From positions 8,378,001-8,442,000 of the forward strand of contig NZ_FNSM01000001.1 in NCBI RefSeq assembly GCF_900105415.1: DNA of 64,000 nucleotides. The letters run 5' to 3'. Positions within the stretch are counted from its first letter, which is position 1, and every line of letters begins with the position of its first letter. Under the pieces are notes generated by a model. It saw nothing but the letters and a program-made list of their open reading frames with translations, had not been told where the DNA came from and did no database searches. A program made the translations under genes and the position numbers. This DNA comes from Streptomyces sp. TLI_105. GTDB taxonomy: Bacteria; Actinomycetota; Actinomycetes; Streptomycetales; Streptomycetaceae. Positions 43,685 through 51,550 of this stretch are shown here, piece after piece.

Positions 43685-44054
43685 GGGTGCGTGTCCTTCC
43701 CTCTGCTGTCTTCACCGTAGGAACCACCACCCTCCCAGGACCCGATGATCCATGCCCGGAACGATCGGGTGACCGACCGCGGCACGTGCCGGGAGCGCCG
43801 GGCTCGCGTCGAGTCTGTGGTTTACGCCGCGACGACTCCTACGGTCTTCGTGCGGGGCAGGGACGACCGGCCCCGGCGAAGAAAGGGCACCGCTCTGCTG
43901 CCCGGAGAGCTCCTTCGAGGGATTCCAGTGCCGCCCCCGAGCTGGAGCAAAGGTCCGGGGAGCGCAGGCCGACGGCGTACGGGGAGGCCCAGCAGGCGGC
44001 CCCCGAGGGGCTGGACCCGGCGGCCGTACGGGGGAGGCCGGGCGGCAGCGGGTC
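43685..44054. other. Intergenic region, nothing recognised
   Basis: About 370 bp between the AraC-type gene and the FKBP gene. No supported gene or clear repeat is present; the AraC promoter should lie in its left part. Confidence 0.45.
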
Positions 44055-44435
44055 TCAGACTGCGACGGAGAGCAGGTCCACCACGAAGACGAGCGTCGAG
44101 CCCGCCGGGATCAACGGCGAGGGCGACTGGTTGCCGTAGCCGAGGCGCGGGGGAACGACGATCTCGCGCCGACCGCCGACCTTCATCCCCCTGATCCCGC
44201 GGTCCCAGCCCTTGATGACCCTGCCACCGCCCAGGGCGAACTTGAACGGCTGGCCCCGGTCCCAGGAGGCGTCGAACTCCTTCCCGGACTCGAAGGTGAC
44301 CCCGACGTAGTGAACTCGGACGACCCTGCCCGGCTTCGCCTCGAGCCCCTCCCCGACGACGAGGTCGCGGATGGTCAGCTCGGTGGGAGCGTCACCCTCC
44401 GGAAGGTCGACTTCGGGCTTCGTCAGTTCACTCAT
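44055..44435 (-). CDS. FKBP-type peptidyl-prolyl cis-trans isomerase
   Basis: A 126-residue single FKBP domain. ATG 44435 is preferred; an ATG at 44450 is also in frame. VRVHYVGVTFESGKEFDASWDRGQPFKFALGGGRVIKGWDRGIRGMKVGGRREIVVPPRLGYG contains the whole active-site motif (HYVG, F/W pocket, VIKGWDxGIxGMKVGG, LGYG). No signal peptide is present, so it acts in the cytoplasm, catalysing proline isomerisation. It lies alone on the minus strand. Confidence 0.93.
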   Translation of the reverse strand: MSELTKPEVDLPEGDAPTELTIRDLVVGEGLEAKPGRVVRVHYVGVTFESGKEFDASWDRGQPFKFALGGGRVIKGWDRGIRGMKVGGRREIVVPPRLGYGNQSPSPLIPAGSTLVFVVDLLSVAV

Positions 44436-44586
44436 CGCAGCCTCATTCACTCTCCGCCGGAAGCCCTCGTACGGGCCATCCGGCGCATGGTCACTCCATG
44501 CGGTAGCTCACCACGCTACCGAGGACGCTGATCTCCTGGAGCGCACCCAACGCGACGGAGCACGGCACGCAACGTGACTGGACGTG

Positions 44587-45096
44587 CTACGGCTTCGGTG
44601 CCGCCATGGTGAGGCCCGAGCTGACCGGGTGCTCGTCGTTGACAAGGACGAGCCGGTTCCCGGCCCAGGTGTCGAGCCGAGCGCACGCCGAAACGGGGTC
44701 GTACGCGGCGGTGGGCAGCTGGGGCACGCGCTTGAGGCCGGTGTCGTCGAGCCGGTAGGGGACGTCGAAGGCCGTGTTCCAACCGTCCAGGTCCGCGGCA
44801 AAGCGCTCTTCCGCTTCCGCCGGGTCCATACCCAGATACTGACCGATCTCCGCCCAGGAACTGCCCCGTTCCCGCTCGTAGGTCACGGCCGAGACCAACG
44901 CGCGCTCCGCGAGTTCGATGAGCTGGAACGCCTGGCTGACCCGGCCTCCGGGGCCGGCGTCAGGATCGTTCTCGGTGGCGACCAGGCCCGCCGCGCCATC
45001 GGCGACGGCCACGGCGTGATCGCACAGGACCAGGCGTGCCAGCGCCTGGCGGGTGAATCGGGCACGGTCGGCGTCATAAGGGGTGGTCTCAGTCAC
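44587..45096 (-). CDS. Hypothetical protein with HTH-like segment
   Basis: A 169-residue protein from GTG 45096 (the longer start 45102 is also GTG). RERGSSWAEIGQYLGMDPAEAEERFAADLDGWN around residues 78-110 resembles a short helix-turn-helix seen in small Streptomyces proteins. No wing, metal site or membrane segment is visible. It follows the FKBP gene by 151 bp on the same strand. Function unknown. Confidence 0.6.
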   Translation of the reverse strand: MTETTPYDADRARFTRQALARLVLCDHAVAVADGAAGLVATENDPDAGPGGRVSQAFQLIELAERALVSAVTYERERGSSWAEIGQYLGMDPAEAEERFAADLDGWNTAFDVPYRLDDTGLKRVPQLPTAAYDPVSACARLDTWAGNRLVLVNDEHPVSSGLTMAAPKP

Positions 45097-45240
45097 CCGC
45101 ACAGCCTCCCAGGCCGTGCCCGCATCGAGTACCCGGTTTCGCCGGGGCCGTTCTCCGCTCGGCGGCTTGCTGATCGTTCCAGACCTCGCACGTCCCCACC
45201 CTCGAAAAGCTCACACCGGACCTCCGTATGAAACGATCGG

Positions 45241-45939
45241 TCATCGGATGGCGTACCCGTTCCACAACGGGCCGCCGGCCAGGTCCAGGACCTCTGTCAC
45301 GACCTCGGTGAAGACTTTCGCATCCCCGGCGATCGCCTGCGGGGCGGCTTCGGACAACGCGCGGTGCACCGCCGGGTCGGCCGCGGCCAGCCGCCGTGAC
45401 AACCACTTGCCGGAGCCGAGCCAGTGCCCGCCGATCAGCAGGACCAGTTCCGAGGCGCGCTGGAGCATGTGGGAGACCAAATACACCCGCTCTGCGGGCT
45501 CCGTGCAGCCACGCAGGTCGTCGAGCAGGTCGGTCAGGATGTACCGCTGGTAGTCACGCTCCTGCTCCGAGAGCGGCGGCGGGCCCGCGGCCCAACGCTT
45601 ACGTGCCTCGTCCTGAAGTGAGGCGCCCAGCCCGTCTCTGTCCACCAGGAGCGTGCCGTCGGCACACATGGCGAGCAGTGGCGATCTCCGCTTCGCGGTC
45701 TCCTGGTCGACGAAGCTGTGCCAGACGGCCTCCGTCTGCACGAACAGCTCCACCGGCCAGCCGCGGTACACGAGGTTCTCCCGGTGGGGCGCGGGCGGCC
45801 CGTCCAGGAGAACCACCATGTCCAGATCGGATGTGGGCGTCCGGCGGTCGGTCAGCACGCTGCCGGCGAGAAAGGCCGCCTGGGCGTCGGGAAATCGATC
45901 CTGCACCAGTTCGCGGGCGGTGAGCACGGGGTCGTCCAT
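45241..45939 (-). CDS. Nucleotidyltransferase-fold protein
   Basis: A 232-residue protein from ATG 45939. FLAGSVLTDRRTPTSDLDMVVLLDG (residues 23-45) holds the GS and DxD signature of the pol-beta nucleotidyltransferase superfamily, with the Asp pair that binds the metal. The rest is helical (LQRASELVLLIGGHWLGSGKWLSRRLAA), as in kanamycin-nucleotidyltransferase-like or MNT-domain proteins. It transfers a nucleotide to an unknown acceptor, perhaps an antibiotic or protein. The frame stays open upstream through a transposase remnant, but that part is not native. Confidence 0.75.
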   Translation of the reverse strand: MDDPVLTARELVQDRFPDAQAAFLAGSVLTDRRTPTSDLDMVVLLDGPPAPHRENLVYRGWPVELFVQTEAVWHSFVDQETAKRRSPLLAMCADGTLLVDRDGLGASLQDEARKRWAAGPPPLSEQERDYQRYILTDLLDDLRGCTEPAERVYLVSHMLQRASELVLLIGGHWLGSGKWLSRRLAAADPAVHRALSEAAPQAIAGDAKVFTEVVTEVLDLAGGPLWNGYAIR

Positions 45940-46027
45940 GAGCGCAGCGTACGTGCGGCGTCGGTCCCTCCGGTCCGTTGCCTCCGACAGGGCAGGGCAT
46001 CTCTGGCCCATGACCCGGCCGTGTACT

Positions 46028-46325
46028 GTGCGCAAGTAGGCGAGCAGTTTACGGATGGACCAGCGCGTGAAGGGCTGGCCGAGCCTGGCCGGTCGGGTGG
46101 TGGCCGTCCTGACGACGAAGTCTTCGTCGTCAGGAGTGAGCAGGCGGGAACGACTCTTGCCCACCGACGATCCAAACAGACCAGGTTGGTCTCGTCGAAC
46201 TGGTGGATCACGTCGCGGACGGTGTCCTCATAGGCCTGCACCAGTCGGAGGATCATCGGAAGTCGACCCCCGCCGGCCGCATCATCACACGCCGGTAGCG
46301 CACCGAACCGGTGTTGCCCCGGCAC
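46028..46325 (-). pseudogene. IS630-family transposase N-terminal remnant
   Basis: MILRLVQAYEDTVRDVIHQFDETNLVCLDRRWA in one frame is continued in another by LLTPDDEDFVVRTATTRPARLGQPFTRWSIRKLLAYLRTV. Together they are the helix-turn-helix domain of an IS630 transposase with one frameshift near 46150. The catalytic half is absent; the fragment stops just upstream of the nucleotidyltransferase gene. Confidence 0.75.
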
Positions 46326-46477
46326 ATCCCACCGCTACGACTACCCACCTGGCGAACCCATGCGGTCAGAGCACCAGCCGTAGGCCTTTAGGGCCAGGGG
46401 TGTACGAAACGTCCGCCCGGTATCTTCCTGGCCACCACCATCCACACCAGGCCGCACCCCGATCCACATCGAGGCCA

Positions 46478-47209
46478 TCAGCAGCCCGGCTGCACCTGGA
46501 TGTGCCGGTCTGGTACTCGAACGCTCCGGGAAGCCTCTGCTCCTGTGGAACGCTCCTCACCACGGATCAGACCGCCCTCTTCTTCAGGAGTGGGAACGTC
46601 CTTGTCCTCCAGGTTCCCGGTACGGGCCCTCAGTCCGTCGCGGACGACCGCTCGGGCGCGCTTCGCGGACTCCGGGTGGCCGTCCAGGTGCTCCAGCATG
46701 CGGCAGGTGCCCACCAGGATCGCCGTCAACTCCGGCACTTCCAGGTCCCGTCGCACCACACCAGCCTGCTGGGCGCCGTCGAGGAGGGCGACGAGCACCT
46801 CACGGAGGGCGCGCCCGGCCTCAGAGGTGGCGGCCCGGACATCGACTCCTGCATCCGCGAGCGCCGCAGCGAAGGCATTCTTGACGGGAGACTGATCCAG
46901 TACCAGGTCGAAGAACGCGAGGAGGGCGTACTCCGGCCCGGGCTCGGCCATCAGGCGGCGTCCCTCCTCGGCCAGCCGTTGCAATCGTCGGACGAGTACC
47001 GCTTCCAACAGCGCTTCCTTGGTGGGGAAATGCCGGAACACGGTGGCGATGCCGACCTTCGCCTCCCGGGCGATCTCCTCCGTGGACGCGCCGGTGCCCC
47101 GCTCGGTGAAGACCGCCTCAGCGACCTCCAACAGCCGCGCACGGTTCCGCCGCGCGTCGGCGCGTAGGGGCTTCGCGCCTGTGCCGGGGGGAGTCTGATC
47201 TGTCGTCAA
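46478..47209 (-). CDS. TetR family transcriptional regulator
   Basis: A 243-residue regulator; TTG 47209 is taken as start, giving LTTDQTPPGTGAKPLRADARRNRARLLEVAE. The DNA-binding domain TERGTGASTEEIAREAKVGIATVFRHFPTKEALLEAVLVRRLQRLA (about residues 35-80) is a textbook TetR helix-turn-helix. The C-terminal half is a helical ligand domain (…CRMLEHLDGHPE…). The last about 45 residues are less conserved-looking and run to the edge of an IS remnant. It is divergent from a SnoaL-like gene, and two operator-like repeats lie between them. Confidence 0.87.
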   Translation of the reverse strand: MTTDQTPPGTGAKPLRADARRNRARLLEVAEAVFTERGTGASTEEIAREAKVGIATVFRHFPTKEALLEAVLVRRLQRLAEEGRRLMAEPGPEYALLAFFDLVLDQSPVKNAFAAALADAGVDVRAATSEAGRALREVLVALLDGAQQAGVVRRDLEVPELTAILVGTCRMLEHLDGHPESAKRARAVVRDGLRARTGNLEDKDVPTPEEEGGLIRGEERSTGAEASRSVRVPDRHIQVQPGC

Positions 47210-47231
47210 GTGATCCTCGCCATGCCTGGAC

Positions 47232-47279
47232 AAACGGAGTGGGCTATCCGTATCGTCAGAAACGGAGTCGCCTATCCGA
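47232..47279. promoter_or_regulatory. Two direct copies of a TetR-operator-like element
   Basis: AAACGGAGTGGGCTATCCG at 47232-47250 recurs as AAACGGAGTCGCCTATCCG at 47260-47278, start-to-start distance 28 bp. Each copy is an imperfect palindrome (ACGGA…TCCG). The location between a TetR gene and its divergent neighbour fits an operator pair. Confidence 0.6.
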
Positions 47280-47309
47280 TTATAGGCGGCGGGATCACGG
47301 AGGTCAGCC

Positions 47310-47753
47310 ATGTCTGCACCAGCTACGCCCCGCGAGATCTTCGGGAAGTTGACGGGCCTCATCTCGGCGGGCAAGTGGAGCGAACTCTCCGGGCTCTACG
47401 CGGAGGACGCCGAGGTGGAGATCGTCTTCTCGCCGGTTCCCCCACGCCGCATCCACGGCCGGGCGGAGCTCCGTAAGCGCTTCGATGCCCTGGAGGCCTC
47501 TGACGCGATTCGCCTACGTGCCGAGAACATCCGCATCCACGAGACCGGCGACCCTGAGGTGGTGATCGCCGAGTTCGACTACGAGGGCCTGTATCCCGCC
47601 ACCGGCCGCACTTTCCGCACCGCCAACATCCAAGTGCTGCGCGTCAGGAATGGCCTGATCATCGAGACCCGCGACTATCACGACCACCTCGCCTTCGCCG
47701 CGGCGGACGGACGTGCGAGCCAGTTGCTCGCCGCACTGGACCAGCAAGGGTGA
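47310..47753 (+). CDS. SnoaL-like / NTF2-fold protein
   Basis: A 147-residue protein from ATG 47310. ATPREIFGKLTGLISAGKWSELSGLYAEDAEVEIVFSPVPPRRIHGRAEL is the N-terminal helix-strand part of the SnoaL/NTF2 fold, and NIQVLRVRNGLIIETRDYHDHLAFA is the final strand with the conserved 'xDYxDH' ending. It is a small-ligand enzyme or binder, probably controlled by the divergent TetR protein across a 100-bp spacer. Confidence 0.85.
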   Translation: MSAPATPREIFGKLTGLISAGKWSELSGLYAEDAEVEIVFSPVPPRRIHGRAELRKRFDALEASDAIRLRAENIRIHETGDPEVVIAEFDYEGLYPATGRTFRTANIQVLRVRNGLIIETRDYHDHLAFAAADGRASQLLAALDQQG

Positions 47754-48312
47754 CTGGTGCATGACCGAGAGTCGGGCTGCGCCGGACACGGCGCATGAAG
47801 TCCCGCGATCATGCTGGGCGCCAGCCCGGCAGTGGTAGCGGCTCCCTCGGGAAGTGACCTTCACCAGAGTGGTGAGCGGCGTGGGTTGGACGAATGGCAG
47901 TGGTGGGAGGCGAGTTCGACGGCGGTGCGGTTGTGGCGGATCAGCAGGTGCTGCATGCCGTTCGGGGGCGCCTCTTTGTCGGTGTACGGCTCCGGCCCCC
48001 CAGCTGCGTACGGATGCGTCCCCGACTGACTGCGCGCGTTCTTGGTCCAACTGTGCCGAGATCACAAGATCGTCTCTGGTGTAGGCGGCTTGTCCACGAT
48101 GGCCGCGTCGGGCCTACGACGGGGTGGTCCGGCGCCGGCCTGGGGCACCCTCAAGGCGTCCATGACCGCATCGGAGACGGTGGAGTCGTTGGCGGTGCTC
48201 CCGGCAGACGCGGGTGATCTTGGTCGCGACCCGCGTCTGCCAGGAGCTTCGTCGTTACGCAGGACTGTTCAGCTCGCGGTCAGCACCGCCGACCTGGAAC
48301 GGATTCACTGCC
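47754..48312. other. Region of about 560 bp with no supported gene
   Basis: Overlapping frames exist on both strands, but none is recognised or has a good start site. Codon use is mixed, consistent with decayed DNA near the IS21 remnants. Confidence 0.4.
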
Positions 48313-48690
48313 TCATGCATCCGGCACAGGCGTGGCCTGGTGGTAGTACATCCGCCACCCGGATTCGTCATCCAGCTTCCGCCAGATGGAGCTCCTCCGG
48401 GCCCGCCTGCCGTCGATCATGGTTTCGAACGTCAGATGCACAATCCCCGGCGCCAATACAGTGCCCGTCATCTCGCCAGGCACGTACTGCGGGCCGTCAT
48501 CAGCTGCACCCTGCATGACAGGCAGCGCCGAGAGCATCGACTGGCGATCCCACCTGCGCCCTGAGGCACCCACTTCCACGAACTCCGGATCGAGGAGTTG
48601 ATCCGCCAATGCCCTGGATGACCGTCCGGCTGGACTCAGCAACTGCAACTCTCGCTTGATGACCTCGGCCACGCTGCTTTCCACGTTCAT
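48313..48690 (-). CDS. DUF4440/SnoaL-like small protein
   Basis: A 125-residue protein from ATG 48690. VIKRELQLLSPAGRSSRALADQLLDPEFVEVGASGRRWDRQSMLSALP followed by RRSSIWRKLDDESGWRMYYHQATPV is the DUF4440 pattern, an NTF2-like fold with 'W/R…SIWRK…GWRMxYHQATP'. The function of this family is unknown. It lies between the decayed region and the IS21 remnant. Confidence 0.75.
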   Translation of the reverse strand: MNVESSVAEVIKRELQLLSPAGRSSRALADQLLDPEFVEVGASGRRWDRQSMLSALPVMQGAADDGPQYVPGEMTGTVLAPGIVHLTFETMIDGRRARRSSIWRKLDDESGWRMYYHQATPVPDA

Positions 48691-48923
48691 TCGAGCATCT
48701 TGCCCCGGCTGACCTGGGCATTCGCAAGCGAATTGAGGAGCCGACCGCGCCCGTTGTCCTGCTGAACCGGCGCCACGCCGCCCACTGGGCGACGTCCTTC
48801 TCTCGCTCCATGGCTTCAGGCGGTTCCTCTTTCCGACCCCGCGGACCGAGCAGGGCGGCATCGGCCCTGCCTCGACGAACGACAGCGCGGCGAGGTCCTT
48901 GACCTTGCGTGGGTCGAGCTCGC

Positions 48924-49225
48924 TCACGACGTTTCCCTGGCGTCCGGGTAGGCGGTGAAGGGACGGGTGCCGATCAGCTCGTCACAGACCGACAACGGTC
49001 GACGGCCGACTACGCTCCGGGTGACGGCGGCCCGGCTCAGCAGGGTTTCCAGCGGCCCGGTCTTCTGTCCCGGAGACGGCTGGTGTCGGGGCTGGGTCGG
49101 GAGGTCGCCGGTGGTGGTCGAATGGAGCACGACCTGGGATTTCGCTGCCTTGACCTCGACCAGCTGGTAGGGCCGGACCTTGCGGGCCGGTACCGAGTAG
49201 AGATTGCCGCCGACGGCGACCAAAT
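48924..49225 (-). pseudogene. IS21-family transposase (IstA), C-terminal fragment
   Basis: VGGNLYSVPARKVRPYQLVEVKAAKSQVVLHSTT and the later RAAVTRSVVGRRPLSVCDELIGTRPFTA are the C-terminal part of an IstA transposase. The frame is open but the N-terminal part is absent here. The missing piece occurs at 50836-51103 on the same strand and breaks off at the same point of the protein (…CLVS / VGGN…). The intervening 1.6 kb is therefore inserted DNA. Confidence 0.75.
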
Positions 49226-49338
49226 GTCGGCGTACTCCTCAAAGTGCTCAGCCGTGTACAGGTGAACGTGTCCAGCCGAGTGCCGTATCGGGCGGAGCAG
49301 ATGGCCGGGCAGCGTCGCACGGTGTGCCCGGGCAGGAG

Positions 49339-50115
49339 ATGGGCAGCGCCAGAAACCTGCGTGACGAGGCTACGGGCCTTTGGCATGATCGCTTGGTTGT
49401 CGCTGTCCGGTTCTGGAGGAACACCACGGCCATCAACTACGAGCTCGCTCCGGCCTGGCTGCCGTGGTCTGCCGTCGATCCCGATCTCATCGCCTTCGCC
49501 TGGGACGAAGCGGAGGCAACCGAGATCACCACGGTGATCGCCTCGATGGTGCCTCCTGACGGTGCCGGGTGGGAAAAGGAACATCGCTTCACCACCGAGG
49601 TCACGGCGCTCCTGGCCGCCCGATACGGCCGGTGGGCCTGCGGATGGCACTGGGCGGTCGGCGAGGGCGGTGGTGGTGGCGTCGTCACCCACTGGTGCTG
49701 CGCCTCCCACTCCATGGGTGAGCCCGCAGCAACGGCCGCCAAAGTGGTTGCGTCGCTGTTGGAGTGGCGCGACTGGCTGGAGGAGTTGGCGGAGCGGTTC
49801 GAGCAGTTGGCTCCGCCCGACGGGACGGATGCCGAGGATCGCAGCTGGCACCTGGAACGGGCCGCTACCCGACTCGTGACCGTGGTCATGGACCGCACTG
49901 GTGCCCAATGCGGCTGGTACGGGCTATGCCACACGGTGCTGACGTGGTTCCTCTCTTCCACGGGCATGGGGGCGGAAGGGGCAAAGAACGCGGTCGACAC
50001 CGCGATCGGCGGACGGTTCAAGAGCTGGACCGTGCCCTCGCGGACCCTGATCGATGCAGTGGGAGAGGATCTCGCGGTAGATCTGACCGGAGTGCAGCCC
50101 TACCGTGAGCGCTGA
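49339..50115 (+). CDS. Unknown partner protein of the Fic/Doc gene
   Basis: A 258-residue protein from ATG 49339; the longer frame from 49204 would run through the left inverted repeat. It begins MGSARNLRDEATGLWHDRLVVAVRFWRNTTAINYELAPAWLPW. It is rich in Trp and has a Gly-rich loop (VGEGGGGGVV) but no recognised domain, signal peptide or membrane segment. Its 3' end overlaps the GTG of the Fic gene by 11 bp, so the two are translationally coupled, as in toxin-antitoxin pairs. It is larger than usual Fic antitoxins (FicA/VbhA/Phd) and does not show the (S/T)xxxE(G/N) inhibition motif. Confidence 0.65.
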   Translation: MGSARNLRDEATGLWHDRLVVAVRFWRNTTAINYELAPAWLPWSAVDPDLIAFAWDEAEATEITTVIASMVPPDGAGWEKEHRFTTEVTALLAARYGRWACGWHWAVGEGGGGGVVTHWCCASHSMGEPAATAAKVVASLLEWRDWLEELAERFEQLAPPDGTDAEDRSWHLERAATRLVTVVMDRTGAQCGWYGLCHTVLTWFLSSTGMGAEGAKNAVDTAIGGRFKSWTVPSRTLIDAVGEDLAVDLTGVQPYRER

Positions 50116-50740
50116 CGCCTTGGCCGTCTGGGTCCAGATCAGGAACCGGATCGACTGGACTTCCGCGGCCGGTGAGGTGCCGGCCCCGGTCGAGCCCATC
50201 GTGGACGGCCTCACCACCTGGTGCGGTGAGGGGAGCCGTTCCTCGGACCTCGCTCGGGGCCACCGATTGCTCGCGGCGCTGGCTCAGTCGCGCACGGACG
50301 CTTCCCGTAGGCGTCCCCTCACCTGCGCGCTTCTGACCGGATGGCAGCAACTGGTCCTTGGCATGCCTGGGGTTCAGTTCCGACAAAGCGACTCCTTCGC
50401 CAAGGGCGGCCGGGAACGCTACGCGCTGACGTCACACACCCAGCTCGACTTCGAGCACTGTCTGCGAGAGAGCGCCGACCCGCGAGTCCCCCTGGCCTCC
50501 CGCGCGGCCAGGGCCTACCTCGACGTGGCCTTCTTTCACCCTTTCCCGGACGGCAACGCCCGTCTCGCCATGCTCACCCTCGCCTACGTCCTGGAGCTGG
50601 AAGGAGTCCGACTGGACCAGGTCGGCCCCTTGCAGACCACGCGCTACGCGGACGATGACGCCGGGGCGGCAGACCTGGCCGCCCTGGTCTTCATCCTCAT
50701 CCGCTCGACTCACCAACGGGCCACCGGATTCCCTCACTGA
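50105..50740 (+). CDS. Fic/Doc family protein
   Basis: A 211-residue protein from GTG 50105. The core motif FFHPFPDGNARLAML (residues 143-157) has the catalytic His and the GNxR anion hole of Fic/Doc enzymes. The position after it, Ala where AMPylating Fic proteins have a second Arg, agrees with Doc-type kinases. An N-terminal TWCGEG (residues 38-43) fits the (S/T)xxxE(G/N) inhibitory motif found in self-inhibited Fic proteins. It should modify a target protein with AMP or phosphate. It overlaps the preceding gene and lies inside the inverted-repeat island. Confidence 0.82.
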   Translation: MSADALAVWVQIRNRIDWTSAAGEVPAPVEPIVDGLTTWCGEGSRSSDLARGHRLLAALAQSRTDASRRRPLTCALLTGWQQLVLGMPGVQFRQSDSFAKGGRERYALTSHTQLDFEHCLRESADPRVPLASRAARAYLDVAFFHPFPDGNARLAMLTLAYVLELEGVRLDQVGPLQTTRYADDDAGAADLAALVFILIRSTHQRATGFPH

Positions 50741-50835
50741 GGCAGCAGCCTTCCTTCGAGTTCTCCTGATCAGTCCTGCCGGGAGATGAGTACGTAGACC
50801 CGTACACGGCTGAGCACATTCATGCGTACGCCGAC

Positions 50836-51103
50836 ACCAGGCAGCCCTTGCCGACCGGCCGCAGATGCCGCTCGGCCACCGGATACGGGTCGGCGGCAGC
50901 GGCTTGAGGGCCGCATGGTCGTGTGCCGCACGCTCTCCGATGACCTGCTGGCGAGTCCTGTGGGCCTGGGCCTGTCGCTGTGACATCCACGTGGTGAAGG
51001 CAGCGTCCATCTCCTCGATGGACGAAAAGGACCGGCCGGACAGGACGTGGTTGCGGACGATGAGAACCTGCCGCTCGACCCGGGCCTTGCTCGTGGGCCG
51101 GTT
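50836..51103 (-). pseudogene. IS21-family transposase (IstA), upstream fragment
   Basis: NRPTSKARVERQVLIVRNHVLSGRSFSSIEEMDAAFTTWMSQRQAQAHRTRQQVIGERAAHDHAALKPLPP is the middle of an IstA transposase. After PPT one base is missing and the frame goes on as YPVAERHLRPVGKGCLVS, stopping at the right inverted repeat of the Fic island. The N-terminal helix-turn-helix and catalytic domain are absent. Confidence 0.75.
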
Positions 51104-51489
51104 GTCGGAGCTGTCGGCGGGCCTGCTCACCGGCATCTATGCCCCGAACGGCACGGGCACGATGTTCTTCGCCGTCCTGACCGTCACCGCCCAGCCCGGC
51201 CCCGGCTACATCCCGGAGAAGATGCTGAAAGTCAACAGGTTGCCGTGACCGAAGGCAACCACGGCGGCCCGCCGAAGGGCATCGCCGTCGACTCAGACCC
51301 GCCGGGCCACCCGGTCACTTACCTCGGACCGAACTCACAGCTCGCGGACAGCTGTTGCTCGGTGCGAGCCCGGGTGGATAAGCCAGGCCGCGATCGCCAC
51401 ATGCACCAGGCCTCGCCGAGCAGCTCCGCACGCCCCCGTACAGCAGAACCCGTTGCCCACTGTCGAGCCCCGTGAGAGGATCAAGGTTC
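51104..51489. other. Region without a supported gene
   Basis: About 390 bp between the IS21 fragment and the hairpin. Frames are short and unrelated to known proteins. A plus-strand stretch (LLTGIYAPNGTGTMFFAVLTVTAQPGPGYIPEK) has weak coding character only. Confidence 0.4.
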
Positions 51490-51547
51490 AACGGTCCGTC
51501 CCCTTTCATTTGCGCTGCGAAGCGCAAATGAAAGGGGACGGACCGTT
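51490..51547. repeat. Perfect 27-bp inverted repeat (long hairpin) before the AlkB-like pair
   Basis: Bases 51490-51516 are the exact reverse complement of 51521-51547, with a GCGA loop. It ends 3 bp before the ATG at 51551. As RNA it would form a 27-bp stem that leaves no accessible ribosome binding site next to the start; the nearest purine-rich GGGGACGG lies in its right arm. It could be a regulatory hairpin, a terminator for upstream transcripts, or an element end. Confidence 0.85.
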
Positions 51548-51550
51548 GCC

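Larger units (their letters stand above)
49226..50835 (+). mobile_element. Fic-module island bounded by 34-bp inverted repeats, inserted in an IS21 transposase gene
   Basis: The left end 49226-49259 and the reverse complement of the right end 50802-50835 share GTCGGCGTAC, then 8 non-matching bases, then GTGCTCAGCCGTGTAC (26 of 34 identical overall). The island holds two overlapping genes, an unknown protein and a Fic/Doc protein, and no transposase or integrase. Outside the repeats the sequence is a split IS21 transposase. No clear target duplication is visible. This is read from the sequence; mobility is inferred. Confidence 0.7.
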
